Source of the DNA: Lacisediminimonas profundi
GTDB taxonomy: Bacteria; Pseudomonadota; Gammaproteobacteria; Burkholderiales; Burkholderiaceae_D
Direction: 5' to 3'
Length of the DNA: 64,000 nt
NCBI RefSeq assembly: GCF_008831265.1
Contig: NZ_VTTH01000008.1
Span: 62,001 to 126,000, forward strand
Under the pieces are notes generated by a model that made no database searches, was not told the DNA's origin, and was given only the letters and a program-made list of their open reading frames with translations. Positions within the stretch are counted from its first letter, which is position 1. Each line of letters starts with the position of its first letter. This document shows positions 41,005-50,445 of the stretch, in pieces. The translations under genes and the position numbers were made by a program.

Positions 41005-42030
41005 CTAGAAGGTGTATCCGACCGAGGGCGCCTTGTCTTCCAGCGCGTCGAGCAGGCGGATCAGTGGTGCCAGTTCGCGATAGCGTCCTGCTGCCCGCCG
41101 CGTGTATTCCAGCACCAGCGGCATGTCGTTCAGGTAAGCCGGCTTGCCGTCGCGGTGATATAGCCGGGCAAAGATGCCAAGCACCTTGAGATGCCGCTGC
41201 AGTCCCATGTATTCGAAGTCGCGGTAGAACGCGTCGACATCGTGGCTGACCGGCAGGCCGGCGCGGCGCGCGCGCTCCCAGTACCGGATCGCCCAGTCGA
41301 GCACCATTTCCTCATCCCACTGGATGTAGGCGTCGCGCAGCAGCGATACCAGGTCGTAAGTGATCGGCCCGTAGACGGCATCCTGGAAGTCCAGAATGCC
41401 GGGGTTGCCCTTGGGCAGCACCATCAGGTTGCGGGAATGGAAATCCCGGTGCACATACACTTGCGGCTGGGCCAGGTTGTTGGCCAGCAGCGCATCGAAC
41501 ACCTTGTTCAGGTCGGCAGTCTGCTGGTCGCTCAGGGCCAGGCCGATGTGCTTGCCGATATACCAATCGGGAAACAACATCAGTTCCCGCAGCAGCAGCG
41601 CGCGGTCGTATTCGGGCAGCACGCCGGGCTTGCTCTGCACCTGCATCAGCACCAGCGCGTCGATCGCATCCATGTACAGCTTGTGGGCGGTGTCGATATT
41701 GAGCTGGTGGAGATAGGTGGTGGACCCGAGGTCCGACAGCAGCAGGAAGCCCTGGGGGACGTCGGCGGCGATGATCGCCGGCACAGATACCCCGGTCTTG
41801 CCGAACACGTCGGCAACATGGATGAATGGCCGCACGTCTTCCTGCGGCGGCGGCGCGTCCATCACGATATAGGTAAGTCCGTCGTCGCCGTCGGCACGGA
41901 AGTAACGGCGGAAACTGGCGTCCGAGGACGCTGGCCGGATGCTGCCGGCGTCAATTGCGGGGGCCTGCAGGGTGGCCAGCCATTGCTGGAGCGCCACCAG
42001 GCGTTGATCTGAAGTGGAATCGGAGGGCAT
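41005..42030 (-). CDS. amgK: N-acetylmuramate/N-acetylglucosamine kinase AmgK
   Basis: Anomeric kinase of the aminoglycoside phosphotransferase fold, phosphorylating recycled MurNAc at C1. The 341-residue protein shows DASFRRYFRADG, FLLLSDLGSTTYL, the catalytic loop YVHRDFHSRNLMVLP, the metal-binding GILDFQDAVYGPITYDLVSLLRDAY, and a helical C terminus. Pairing with murU is diagnostic. It starts about 137 bases from the divergent lptD, an arrangement known in Pseudomonas and many betaproteobacteria. Confidence 0.92.
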   Translation of the reverse strand: MPSDSTSDQRLVALQQWLATLQAPAIDAGSIRPASSDASFRRYFRADGDDGLTYIVMDAPPPQEDVRPFIHVADVFGKTGVSVPAIIAADVPQGFLLLSDLGSTTYLHQLNIDTAHKLYMDAIDALVLMQVQSKPGVLPEYDRALLLRELMLFPDWYIGKHIGLALSDQQTADLNKVFDALLANNLAQPQVYVHRDFHSRNLMVLPKGNPGILDFQDAVYGPITYDLVSLLRDAYIQWDEEMVLDWAIRYWERARRAGLPVSHDVDAFYRDFEYMGLQRHLKVLGIFARLYHRDGKPAYLNDMPLVLEYTRRAAGRYRELAPLIRLLDALEDKAPSVGYTF

Positions 42031-42068
42031 GGCGAAGGGAGGAGGTGCGTTTGAGCTGCGTTTGATTG

Positions 42069-42093
42069 GCGATGAGTTAGTGCGATGAGTTAG
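42069..42093 (+). repeat. Short direct repeats upstream of lptD
   Basis: Two copies of GCGATGAGTTAG spaced 13 bases apart, with a partial third copy (GCGTTGAGTT) before the -10 box. They lie in the divergent amgK-lptD control region and may be a regulator site or simple slippage. Confidence 0.5.
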
Positions 42094-42108
42094 CGCGTTG
42101 AGTTCCCC

Positions 42109-42114
42109 TATAAT
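42109..42114 (+). promoter_or_regulatory. Candidate -10 element of the lptD operon
   Basis: Perfect TATAAT 54 bases before the lptD ATG. No match to TTGACA at the right distance; the short GATGAGTTAG repeats occupy that position. Confidence 0.5.
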
Positions 42115-42167
42115 ACGGGATTCACCCTGAAAAATCGTCCCTACATGGTACGCCTTCCGCCCGCTAC

Positions 42168-44351
42168 ATGACCCTGCGCAGACGATTTACCCGAACCAGC
42201 CGGCTGGTGCATGCCTTGACGGTTGCGCTGTCGGCGGCCGCCATGGCGGACGGGGCGCTGGCACAGGGGGGGCCGAAACCGGCTCGCCCGGACGAGAGCG
42301 ACGCCCCGACCACGGTGGACGCCGAGCGGCTCTCCGGGCGCCCTGATCGCGAGATCAGCCTGGAGCGCGATGTCGAAATCCAGCGCGGCAGCATGACGCT
42401 CAATGCCGACCGGGCCGATTTCGACATCGTTGACGACCGCGTGCGCGCGACCGGCAATGTCCGCCTGCGCAATTTCGGCGACCGCTACACTGGTGAGGAA
42501 CTCAACCTGAAGCTGGACACGGGCGAGGGCTACGTCGTCCATCCGACTTACCGGCTGGAGAACAACAACGCCCAGGGCAGCGCCGAACGCCTCGAGTTCG
42601 AGTCGCGTGACCGCGCCGTGATCGAACAGGGCAACTACAGCACCTGCGAGGGGCCGGATCCCGACTGGCAACTGCGTGCCGGGAAGCTGACGCTGGATCG
42701 TGAGCGCGACATCGGGACCGCCAGGAACGCGGTCGTGATCTTCAAGGGCGTTCCGCTGCTGGCCTCGCCCTACCTGTCGTTCCCGATGACGTCCGAACGC
42801 AAGTCCGGCCTGCTGCCGCCGAGCTTCGGCACCAGCAGCCGCGGCGGCCTGCAGATCCAGATGCCTTATTACTGGAACATCGCGCCCAATCGGGACCTGA
42901 CGCTGTACCCGCGCATCATTGCGCAGCGCGGCTTCCAGATGGGGGCGCAGGCGCGTTATCTCGGCCAGACATATTCCGGCCAGACCCGATTCGAAGGGAT
43001 GCTGGACGACCAGCTTGCCGGCCGCAGTCGTTACGCGATTTCATCCGTGCATTCCCAGCAGTTGACCCCGCAACTGGCACTCAGTACCAACATCAACGCG
43101 GCGTCGGACGGCAATTATCCCAACGACTTCACCAATACGATCACGACGTCGACACAGCGCATCCTGTTGCGCGACGCCAGCCTGGGCTATGCCGGCGCCG
43201 GCTGGACAGCGTACGCCCGCGCCAGCGGTTACCAGGTGTTGCAGGACCCGCTATCGCCTATCGTCAAGCCTTACGAACGGCTGCCACAGGTCGGACTGGT
43301 CGCATCCAGGGTCGACGTCAAGGGCTTCGACCTGGGGTTCGACTCGGAACTCACCAGGTTTGCGCATCCGACATTCGTGCAGGGCACCAGGATGGTGGTG
43401 AATCCGCGGGTATCCTATCCGCTGATCTACCCGGGATTTTTTGTTACGCCGAGCGCTTCGGTGCATGCGACCAGCTATAACCTGACCAACCAGGCAGCAG
43501 GCCTGCCGACCACATTCAACCGGGTGCTGCCAACGCTGTCGGTAGACAGCGGCGTGGTGTTCGAGCGGCAGACGGCGCTCATGGGCCGGACGCTGACCCA
43601 GACGCTCGAGCCGCGCCTGTACTACGTGTACACGCCCTACAAGGACCAGAGCCAGTTCCCGATCTTCGACACCGCGCTGGCCGACTTCAACTACACGCAG
43701 ATGTTTCGCGAAAACCGTTTCAGCGGCCATGATCGTATCAGTGACGCCAATCAGCTTACTGCTGCAGTGTCGAGCCGTTTCATCGAAGAGAGCGGCGTCG
43801 AGCGGATGAACGTCGCCCTGGCGCAGCGCTTTTATTTCAACGATCAAAGGGTGATCGGCGGGCTGCAGTCCGAGACAAAATCCGACATACTGCTGCTCGG
43901 GTATGGGCAGGTGTCTTCCACGGTGGCGGTGGACAGCACTTTCCAATACAGCCAGAGCCTGCATTCCTGGCAACGCACCAGCTTCGGCGTGCGCTGGCGT
44001 CCTGGCGCCAATCGGGTGCTGAACGTGCAGTACCGGCGCGACCAGACCACGCCTTTGCGGCTGTTCGACATTTCGGCGCAGTGGCCGCTGACCAACCGGC
44101 TGTACGGCGTGGGCCGGCTGAATTACTCGCTGCAAGAGAACCGCCTGGCAGAAAGCGTAGCCGGCATCGAATACAAGGCGGACTGCTGGATCTTCCGTCT
44201 GGTGGCACAGCGGATACCGACCGGCACCGGTGTGTCCACATCCACCATCTTCCTGCAGCTGGAACTGAACGGCTTGTCGAAAATCGGCTCGAATCCATTG
44301 CAGATCCTGCGTACCAACGTCCCAGGTTACCAGTCGCTTACCTCGCCCTAG
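42168..44351 (+). CDS. lptD: LPS-assembly protein LptD
   Basis: Outer-membrane beta-barrel that inserts lipopolysaccharide with LptE. The 727-residue protein has a signal peptide of about 32 residues, an OstA/LptA-like jellyroll (about 50-160, with GSMTLNADRADFDIVDDRVRA) and a 26-strand type barrel region with SERKSGLLPPSFGTSSRGG and PYYWNIAPNRDLTLYPR. Only two cysteines are present, C160 and C673, against four in E. coli, leaving one possible long-range disulfide. It leads the lptD-surA-pdxA-rsmA operon. Confidence 0.94.
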   Translation: MTLRRRFTRTSRLVHALTVALSAAAMADGALAQGGPKPARPDESDAPTTVDAERLSGRPDREISLERDVEIQRGSMTLNADRADFDIVDDRVRATGNVRLRNFGDRYTGEELNLKLDTGEGYVVHPTYRLENNNAQGSAERLEFESRDRAVIEQGNYSTCEGPDPDWQLRAGKLTLDRERDIGTARNAVVIFKGVPLLASPYLSFPMTSERKSGLLPPSFGTSSRGGLQIQMPYYWNIAPNRDLTLYPRIIAQRGFQMGAQARYLGQTYSGQTRFEGMLDDQLAGRSRYAISSVHSQQLTPQLALSTNINAASDGNYPNDFTNTITTSTQRILLRDASLGYAGAGWTAYARASGYQVLQDPLSPIVKPYERLPQVGLVASRVDVKGFDLGFDSELTRFAHPTFVQGTRMVVNPRVSYPLIYPGFFVTPSASVHATSYNLTNQAAGLPTTFNRVLPTLSVDSGVVFERQTALMGRTLTQTLEPRLYYVYTPYKDQSQFPIFDTALADFNYTQMFRENRFSGHDRISDANQLTAAVSSRFIEESGVERMNVALAQRFYFNDQRVIGGLQSETKSDILLLGYGQVSSTVAVDSTFQYSQSLHSWQRTSFGVRWRPGANRVLNVQYRRDQTTPLRLFDISAQWPLTNRLYGVGRLNYSLQENRLAESVAGIEYKADCWIFRLVAQRIPTGTGVSTSTIFLQLELNGLSKIGSNPLQILRTNVPGYQSLTSP

Positions 44352-44369
44352 GCATAACGAGAAACGAAC

Positions 44370-45785
44370 ATGAAACAACAGTCATCTTCTGCAACCGCAA
44401 TTCGTCGATCGCCACGCCAGCCCCGGCGCGCGCCTGGCGGCTGGCTGTTGGCCGCCGCCGCCATCCTTGCGCTGCCGGCGGTCCATGCCCAGACACAAGG
44501 CCCGGCAGCAGCGCCCGCCCGGCAAAATGTGCAAGCGGTCGATTCCATCGTTGCGGTCGTGAACAACGAAGTGATCACCAACCGTGAACTGGAAGACCGT
44601 ATCAAGATGGTCGAGGCGCGCATGCGCAGCCAGAACGTGGCGATGCCGCCGCGTGCCGAATTCCGCAAGCAGTTGCTGGAGCGGCTGATCGTTGACCGGG
44701 CCCAGATGCAGCTGGCGAAGGAGTCCGGCATACGGGTGGACGACCAGATGCTGGACCGGGCGGTCGCCGGCATTGCAGAGCAGAACAAGATGAACATGCA
44801 GGAGTTCCGCAACCAGCTGGAACGTGACGGCATGAGCTTCGCCCGTTTCAGGGAGGATATCCGCGAGGAGATCACCCTGCAGCGGCTGCGCGAGCGGGAA
44901 GTCGACAGCAAGATCCAGATTTCCGAATCCGAGATCGACAATTTCATGGCCGAGAGCCCGGCCACCGCCGAACCGACCGAACTGAACATTGCACAAATCC
45001 TGATCCGGATTCCTGAAAACGCATCGCCGGAGCAAATCAGCCAGCGCCGGGAACGTGCCGAGCAGGCTGTGCAACAATTGAAAGGCGGCGCTGACTTTGC
45101 CAAGGTCGCCGCCACATTTTCGGACTCGGCCGATGCATTGCGCGGCGGCGAGATCGGCTGGCGCACGCCGGATCGCCTGCCTGAATTGTTCGTCGATTCA
45201 ATGGCCAAGAGCAAGCCGGGTGACATCGCCGCCGTCAAGAGCGCAAATGGCTTCCATATCCTGAAGCTGCTCGGTACCCGCAAGGCGGAGGCCGGCACCA
45301 GCGGCACCAGCGGCGGCAGCGTGCCGGCAGTAGTGCAGACCCGGGCGCGCCATATCCTGATCAAGGTGAACCAGGTCGTGTCGTCCACCGATGCCCGCCG
45401 CAAGCTGGCCGAGGTCAGGGAGCGCCTGGCCAACAAGGCCGCCACCTTTGAAGAGATGGCGCGCCTGTATTCCAACGACTCCACCGCGTCCCGCGGCGGC
45501 GACCTTGGCTGGGTCTATCCGGGCGACACGGTGCCCGAGTTCGAGCGGGCCATGAATGCATTGCAGCCGGGCGACATCAGCGAACCGATCGAGTCGCAGT
45601 TCGGCTTCCACCTGATCCAGGTGATGGAACGCAAGCGTGATGACGTATCGAAGGAGCGGCAGCGGCAAGCCGCAAGGCAAGTCCTGCGCGAGCGCAAGGC
45701 GGCCGAGGCCCAGGAGGAATGGCTGCGCCAGTTGCGCGACCGTGCCTATGTCGAATACCGCGACGACGCCGACGGCCGGCGCTGA
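44370..45785 (+). CDS. surA: Periplasmic chaperone and peptidyl-prolyl isomerase SurA
   Basis: Escorts outer-membrane proteins, including LptD, through the periplasm. The 471-residue protein has an Arg-rich signal peptide ending at AVHAQ (about 45), the SurA N-terminal domain (about 55-200; [21 protein letters not shown]), and two parvulin domains (about 205-315 and 325-430; the second with ARHILIKVN and [13 protein letters not shown]). It follows lptD by 18 bases; its stop shares one base with the pdxA ATG (TGATG). Confidence 0.95.
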   Translation: MKQQSSSATAIRRSPRQPRRAPGGWLLAAAAILALPAVHAQTQGPAAAPARQNVQAVDSIVAVVNNEVITNRELEDRIKMVEARMRSQNVAMPPRAEFRKQLLERLIVDRAQMQLAKESGIRVDDQMLDRAVAGIAEQNKMNMQEFRNQLERDGMSFARFREDIREEITLQRLREREVDSKIQISESEIDNFMAESPATAEPTELNIAQILIRIPENASPEQISQRRERAEQAVQQLKGGADFAKVAATFSDSADALRGGEIGWRTPDRLPELFVDSMAKSKPGDIAAVKSANGFHILKLLGTRKAEAGTSGTSGGSVPAVVQTRARHILIKVNQVVSSTDARRKLAEVRERLANKAATFEEMARLYSNDSTASRGGDLGWVYPGDTVPEFERAMNALQPGDISEPIESQFGFHLIQVMERKRDDVSKERQRQAARQVLRERKAAEAQEEWLRQLRDRAYVEYRDDADGRR

Positions 45786-46810
45786 TGGGACGTCCGCGCA
45801 TCGCAGTCACCTGTGGCGAACCGGCCGGTATCGGACCGGAGATATCCATACGCGCGGCATGGGCCCTGCGTGACAGCGTCGAATGCGTGCTGATCGGCGA
45901 TTCTGCGCTGTTGAGCATGACCGCCCACGCAATCGATCCCGAAATCCGGCTGGTAGCACTGTCGTGGCAGGCGGTACGCAATGACGGCTTGCCGTCATTC
46001 GGCGTGGATCGTGTCGCGGTGATCGATTGCCCCCTGAATGCGCTGGTCGTGCCCGGCAAGCTCGATGCCGTCAATGGATTGCCGGTGCTGCGCACGCTCG
46101 ACATGGCGATCGACGGCGGCATGAACAAGCTGTTCGACGCAATCGTGACGGCACCGCTGCAGAAGAGCACGATCAACGATGCCGGCGTGCCATTCTCCGG
46201 CCACACCGAATACCTGGCTGAAAAAACCGGCACGCCGCGGGTGGTAATGATGCTGGCTGACGGCGCCGGGCCGCATCCGCTCAGGGTCGCGCTGGCGACC
46301 ACCCATCTGCCACTTAAAGATGTCGCTGCGGCGATCACCATCGACAGCCTGCTGCAGACCATCTCCATCATCCATCGCGACCTGCAAGCGAAGTTCGGAT
46401 TGGCGCAGCCGCGCATACTGGTGACGGGACTCAATCCGCATGCGGGCGAGGGCGGTTACCTCGGCCGCGAGGAAATCGACATCATCGAACCGGCGCTGGC
46501 GCGTGCCAAGGCACAGGGCATCGCGGTCGAAGGCCCTTATCCGGCCGACACCCTGTTCCAGCCAAAATACCTCGACCGCGCCGACTGCGTGCTGGCGATG
46601 TATCACGACCAGGGGCTGCCGGTGCTCAAGCACGCCAGCTTCGGCCGCGGCGTCAACATTACACTGGGCCTGCCCCTGATCCGCACCTCGGTTGACCACG
46701 GCACTGCGCTGGATATCGCCGCTGCCGGAATCGGCCGTGCGGACGTCGGCAGCATGCTGCAGGCAATCAAGGTGGCGGCAAGCATGGCCGCTGCACAGAA
46801 GGCGCAATGA
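45785..46810 (+). CDS. pdxA: 4-hydroxythreonine-4-phosphate dehydrogenase
   Basis: NAD-dependent metal enzyme of the DXP-dependent pyridoxal phosphate pathway. The 341 residues show [13 protein letters not shown]-like start ([20 protein letters not shown]), the metal His in [52 protein letters not shown] and [12 protein letters not shown]. It overlaps surA by one base and rsmA by four. PLP produced this way draws on DXP from dxs and is buffered by YggS, both in this window. Confidence 0.96.
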   Translation: MGRPRIAVTCGEPAGIGPEISIRAAWALRDSVECVLIGDSALLSMTAHAIDPEIRLVALSWQAVRNDGLPSFGVDRVAVIDCPLNALVVPGKLDAVNGLPVLRTLDMAIDGGMNKLFDAIVTAPLQKSTINDAGVPFSGHTEYLAEKTGTPRVVMMLADGAGPHPLRVALATTHLPLKDVAAAITIDSLLQTISIIHRDLQAKFGLAQPRILVTGLNPHAGEGGYLGREEIDIIEPALARAKAQGIAVEGPYPADTLFQPKYLDRADCVLAMYHDQGLPVLKHASFGRGVNITLGLPLIRTSVDHGTALDIAAAGIGRADVGSMLQAIKVAASMAAAQKAQ

Positions 46811-47610
46811 AACACATTCCCCGCAAGCGCTTCGGCCAGAATTTCCTGACCGACAAGACCGTACTGCATGACATCATCAGTGCGATCGGGCCGCAGCCCG
46901 GCGACCTGATGGTGGAGATCGGCCCCGGTCTGGGTGCCATGACCAGCCTGTTGCTGGGCTCGCTTGAACGCCTGCACGTAGTCGAGCTCGACCGCGACCT
47001 GGTCGAACGGCTGTCACGCAAGTTCGACCCGGCCAGGCTGATCGTGCATTCCGGCGACGCGCTGGCCTTTGACTTTCGCTCGCTGCTGCCGTCCGGCGAC
47101 GTTCAAGCGCCACCGGGATCCGGTTCGCAGCGCAGCTTGCGCGTGGTCGGGAACCTGCCGTACAACATTTCGTCGCCCCTGCTGTTCCATCTCGCCGATT
47201 TCGCCGACATCGTGGTCGACCAGCATTTCATGCTGCAAAAGGAAGTGGTCGAGCGCATGGTGGCGGAGCCTGGCAGCAAGGTGTACGGACGCCTGTCCGT
47301 GATGCTGCAGTGGCGCTACCAGATGGATATGCTGATGGTGGTGCCGCCGACTGCGTTCGACCCGCCACCGAAGGTTGAATCTGCGATCGTGCGCATGATC
47401 CCGCTGCGCGAGCCGCTGGCCTGCGACCCGGCCTTGCTGGGCCAAGTGGTGACCAAGGCGTTCTCGCAGCGGCGCAAGGTCTTGCGCAATTGCCTGTCGG
47501 GGATGTTTACGGAAGAGCAGATCAGGGACGCAGGGATCGACCCGCAGGCGCGGCCGGAGACGGTGGCGGTAGAGGGGTTTGTAGGCTTGGCGAGGATGCT
47601 AGGAACTTGA
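46807..47610 (+). CDS. rsmA: 16S rRNA (adenine1518-N6/adenine1519-N6)-dimethyltransferase
   Basis: KsgA methylates two adenines of the 16S 3' hairpin during small-subunit assembly. The 267-residue protein starts [19 protein letters not shown] and has the SAM motif [16 protein letters not shown] and catalytic [15 protein letters not shown], then [14 protein letters not shown] and [13 protein letters not shown]. Its ATG overlaps the pdxA stop (ATGA). A long perfect hairpin follows 26 bases after the stop. Confidence 0.96.
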   Translation: MKHIPRKRFGQNFLTDKTVLHDIISAIGPQPGDLMVEIGPGLGAMTSLLLGSLERLHVVELDRDLVERLSRKFDPARLIVHSGDALAFDFRSLLPSGDVQAPPGSGSQRSLRVVGNLPYNISSPLLFHLADFADIVVDQHFMLQKEVVERMVAEPGSKVYGRLSVMLQWRYQMDMLMVVPPTAFDPPPKVESAIVRMIPLREPLACDPALLGQVVTKAFSQRRKVLRNCLSGMFTEEQIRDAGIDPQARPETVAVEGFVGLARMLGT

Positions 47611-47635
47611 CTGGTATCCGTTAAATGGGGTGACT

Positions 47636-47689
47636 TAAATGGGCTCAGGCTCGAATTAAACTCGTTTAATTCGAGCCTGAGCCCATTTA
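47636..47689. terminator. 25-bp perfect hairpin between convergent rsmA and gloA
   Basis: Arms at 47636-47660 and 47665-47689 are exact reverse complements, with a CTCG loop. The arm reads TAAATGGGCTCAGGCTCG then AATTAAA. It ends in ATTTA rather than a pure T-run, so it is a structural barrier usable from both strands rather than a textbook terminator; TTAAATGGGG just upstream repeats the foot of the stem. Confidence 0.8.
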
Positions 47690-47697
47690 TGCATTGA

Positions 47698-48084
47698 TTA
47701 CGTCCCGCGCTGTATCAACTCGATCTTGTATCCATCAGGATCGGTGATGAACGCGATCACGGTACTGCCGCCCTTCACCGGGCCGGCCTCGCGCGTGACA
47801 TTGCCACCCTTTGCCTTGGCCTCGGCGCACATCTTGTACGCGTCGTCCACGCCGATCGCGATGTGGCCGTACGCGCTTCCCATCTCGTACTTGTCGACGC
47901 CGTAGTTGTAGGTGAGTTCGATCTCGGCCTGTTCCGGATTTGATTCGTAGCCGACGAATGCCAGCGTGTATTGCTGGTCCGGGCGGTCGGTCGTGCGCAG
48001 CAGTTTCATGCCGAGCACCTTGGTGTAGAAGTCTATCGATCGCTGCATGTCGCCTACGCGCAGCATGGTGTGTAGCAGTCGCAT
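47698..48084 (-). CDS. gloA: Lactoylglutathione lyase (glyoxalase I)
   Basis: Converts the methylglyoxal-glutathione hemithioacetal to S-lactoylglutathione. The 128-residue protein covers the two glyoxalase modules: [18 protein letters not shown] with metal His5, [13 protein letters not shown] with metal Glu, [10 protein letters not shown] with metal His, and [14 protein letters not shown] with the last Glu. Length and motifs match the nickel-type bacterial enzyme. Confidence 0.96.
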   Translation of the reverse strand: MRLLHTMLRVGDMQRSIDFYTKVLGMKLLRTTDRPDQQYTLAFVGYESNPEQAEIELTYNYGVDKYEMGSAYGHIAIGVDDAYKMCAEAKAKGGNVTREAGPVKGGSTVIAFITDPDGYKIELIQRGT

Positions 48085-48137
48085 TGTCTGTCCTCGATGT
48101 TGGTTGCTTGCCCCGAGTTAAACGGGGAAACGTTACT

Positions 48138-49046
48138 TCAGAAAATCGGCAGCGTTTCCGGACCCTGTTCGCGCAGCGCGCGGCGCGCGGCTTCGAACTC
48201 GGGAAATACGGATTGCACGGTGGCCCAGAAGCGCGGACTGTGATTCATCTCGCGCAGGTGGGCAAGTTCGTGCGCGATCACATAATCGATCTGCTGCAGG
48301 CCGAAATGCATCAGGCGCCAGTTGAGCCGGATGCGGCCGTCATGCGTGCACGATCCCCACTGCGTCAGCGCCGATGATAGCGCGAAGGAGCGGTATTCGA
48401 CGCCGAGCTTTTCTGCGTACAAGGGCAGCCGTTCCGCAAACACGCGCTTTGCTTCCCGCTGCAGCCAGCCCAGCACCTGGTCCTTGAGCTGCTGTTCGCC
48501 AGCATCGCTCGGCAGGCACACCAGCAGTTCATTGCGGTCCGCGTCGAAATGCGTGGCCTGCTGGCGCTGCTGCTGTTGTTGCTGTTGCTGCAAAATGCGC
48601 AGCACCACCTCGCGTCCCAGGTAGGGCAGGCTGGCCCCGTCGCGCCATTCCATTGGCGGGCGCATGCGCGCCGATCGCTCACGCCGCTCCGCCAGTTTGG
48701 CGAAAACCCAGCGTTCCTTTTCACGGATTGCGCCTTCGATCTCGGCGACGGTCACCCAGCGCGGCGCTGCAACGTGCAGCCCGTCTTCGTCGATGACGAA
48801 GCCAATGGAACGCCGCTTGGAGCGCCGCAGCGTGTAATCGAGCGCGTTCTCGCGCAACTGGATCCGGCGCCGGCCAGGGGTGGCCTGGCCAGGCGTTGCA
48901 GTCTTGGGTGAGGGGGGCGGGGCAGCAGGCGCAGCAGGGGCCGGATCTCGCGATCCGGTCCTGAAAATCGAAGGCGATGTGAAAAAGTCCAGTTGCAGCG
49001 CAAGCTGTTTTGGATCGGGCAGCAGGTTGCGGAGCAGCTTTTTCAA
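48138..49046 (-). CDS. YgjP/SprT-like zinc metallopeptidase with a polyglutamine tract
   Basis: A protein of about 302 residues with a C-terminal DUF45/YgjP metallopeptidase domain: WGSCTHDGRIRLNWRLM and the zinc motif HELAHLREMNHSPRFW. The N-terminal third is Pro/Ala-rich and low-complexity. Between the RREVVLRIL-like strand and the catalytic domain is an 11-codon tract of ten Gln and one Arg (48558-48590) of mixed CAG/CAA codons. The start is uncertain: TTG 49046 overlaps the plsC stop (TTGA) and gives LKKLLRNLLPDP; ATG 49124 would need an 82-base overlap. Substrate unknown. Confidence 0.8.
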   Translation of the reverse strand: MKKLLRNLLPDPKQLALQLDFFTSPSIFRTGSRDPAPAAPAAPPPSPKTATPGQATPGRRRIQLRENALDYTLRRSKRRSIGFVIDEDGLHVAAPRWVTVAEIEGAIREKERWVFAKLAERRERSARMRPPMEWRDGASLPYLGREVVLRILQQQQQQQQRQQATHFDADRNELLVCLPSDAGEQQLKDQVLGWLQREAKRVFAERLPLYAEKLGVEYRSFALSSALTQWGSCTHDGRIRLNWRLMHFGLQQIDYVIAHELAHLREMNHSPRFWATVQSVFPEFEAARRALREQGPETLPIF

Positions 49047-49840
49047 GACGTTGGCGGACTCTGGACTGGACTGGATCGGGCGTACACAGCAGGAGAAATT
49101 ACCCGCATTTCCGATTCTATCCAATTTTCAACTTCATGCAGCAATTCGAGCGCGCTCTTCCCTTCCGACGAGATCGGCTTGCCGATCGATACGGTGATCA
49201 GGCCCGGCTTCTTGATGAAGGAATTCTTGGGCCAGCATTCGCCCGAATTCATTGCCACCGGTATGACCGGCACCCCGGTCTCGACCGCAAGGCGGGGGCC
49301 GCCGATCTTGTATTTTTCCTTCGAGCCGACCTGGCTGCGGGTGCCCTCGGGGAACATGATGATCCATTGTCCGTCGGCCAGGCGCTTGCGCCCGATCGCG
49401 ACCACCTGCTTCATCGCATCCGTGCCCTTGCTGCGGTCGATCGGAATCATGCGCAACAGCGCGATGCCCCAGCCGAAGAAGGGAATGTAGGTCAGCGCCT
49501 TCTTGAACACATAGACCAGTGGACGCGGCATCAGCACGATGTAGAAAATTGTCTCCCAGGCGGACTGGTGCTTGGAGAGCACGACGGCCGGTGCATCCGG
49601 CAGGTTCTCCATGCCTTTCACCTGGTAGCGGATTCCGCAGATCACCTTCGCCGCCCAGATTACGACCACATTCCAGCGCCCGGTCATGTAGTAGCGCTGG
49701 TGATAGGGCAGCGGCGCGAACAGGAAGCACAGCGGCGCCCAGATCACGGTCATTACCAGCATCACCAGGGCGAACAACAAGGAACGCAGGAACAGGTTCG
49801 GCAACGAGCGCCGCGGGCTGGTCATTTCTTCATGGGTCAC
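49043..49840 (-). CDS. 1-acyl-sn-glycerol-3-phosphate acyltransferase
   Basis: PlsC-family membrane enzyme making phosphatidic acid. 265 residues with an N-terminal membrane helix (about 15-40) and the acyltransferase domain. Motif 1 is SKHQSAWETI, that is H-x4-E instead of the usual H-x4-D; motif 3 FPEGTRS and the following VPVIPVAMNSG are normal. The likely start is GTG 49840, overlapping the gmhB stop (GTGA) with AGGA about nine bases upstream; ATG 49825 is the alternative. The gmhB-plsC pair follows glyS, a known Burkholderiales order. Confidence 0.9.
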   Translation of the reverse strand: MTHEEMTSPRRSLPNLFLRSLLFALVMLVMTVIWAPLCFLFAPLPYHQRYYMTGRWNVVVIWAAKVICGIRYQVKGMENLPDAPAVVLSKHQSAWETIFYIVLMPRPLVYVFKKALTYIPFFGWGIALLRMIPIDRSKGTDAMKQVVAIGRKRLADGQWIIMFPEGTRSQVGSKEKYKIGGPRLAVETGVPVIPVAMNSGECWPKNSFIKKPGLITVSIGKPISSEGKSALELLHEVENWIESEMRVISPAVYARSSPVQSPPTS

Positions 49841-50445
49841 TGTTTTTTCCTGCTTTCTTTGGATGCGCCGGCGTCGCTGCCAGCGGCGGTGGGCATGAGC
49901 AGCAGGTGGTCCACCACCGCCGCGAGATTGTCGAATGTCTGGGTGCCGGGCGGGAGGCCGCCCTTTTCGAGGGTTTTTTCGCCTTTGCCGGTCAGTACCA
50001 GATAGGGCACGCAACCGACCACGAATCCGGCCTGCAGGTCGCGCAGGGAGTCGCCGACCGCCGGCACCCCTTTCAGGCTCACATTCAGGCGGCGGGCAAT
50101 GGCATTGAGCATGCCGGCCTTCGGCTTGCGGCAATCGCAGTCCTCATCGGCGGCGTGCGGGCAGAAGAAGATCGCATCGATTTCGCCACCTGCTTTCTGG
50201 GCGCTGTCGTGCATCTTCTGGTGGATCGCGTTGAGCGTCACCATGTCGAACTTGCCGCGCGCCACGCCCGACTGGTTGGTGGCGACAACCACCCGGTATC
50301 CGGCCTGGTTCAGGCGTGCAATGGCTTCCAGCGATCCGGGAATCGGGATCCATTCACGCGGCGACTTGATGAAGCTTTCCGAATCGAAGTTGATCACGCC
50401 GTCACGGTCGAGGATGATGAGTCTCATCGCCCCGGGGCCGGTCAT
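49837..50445 (-). CDS. gmhB: D-glycero-beta-D-manno-heptose 1,7-bisphosphate 7-phosphatase
   Basis: HAD-family phosphatase in ADP-heptose synthesis for the LPS inner core. The 202-residue protein has the nucleophile motif [21 protein letters not shown], the zinc-binding [15 protein letters not shown] loop that defines GmhB, and the [11 protein letters not shown] Mg motif. The C-terminal 20 residues are a Ser/Ala/Lys tail. ATG 50445 overlaps the glyS stop (ATGA); ATG 50427 is possible. Confidence 0.94.
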   Translation of the reverse strand: MTGPGAMRLIILDRDGVINFDSESFIKSPREWIPIPGSLEAIARLNQAGYRVVVATNQSGVARGKFDMVTLNAIHQKMHDSAQKAGGEIDAIFFCPHAADEDCDCRKPKAGMLNAIARRLNVSLKGVPAVGDSLRDLQAGFVVGCVPYLVLTGKGEKTLEKGGLPPGTQTFDNLAAVVDHLLLMPTAAGSDAGASKESRKKQ

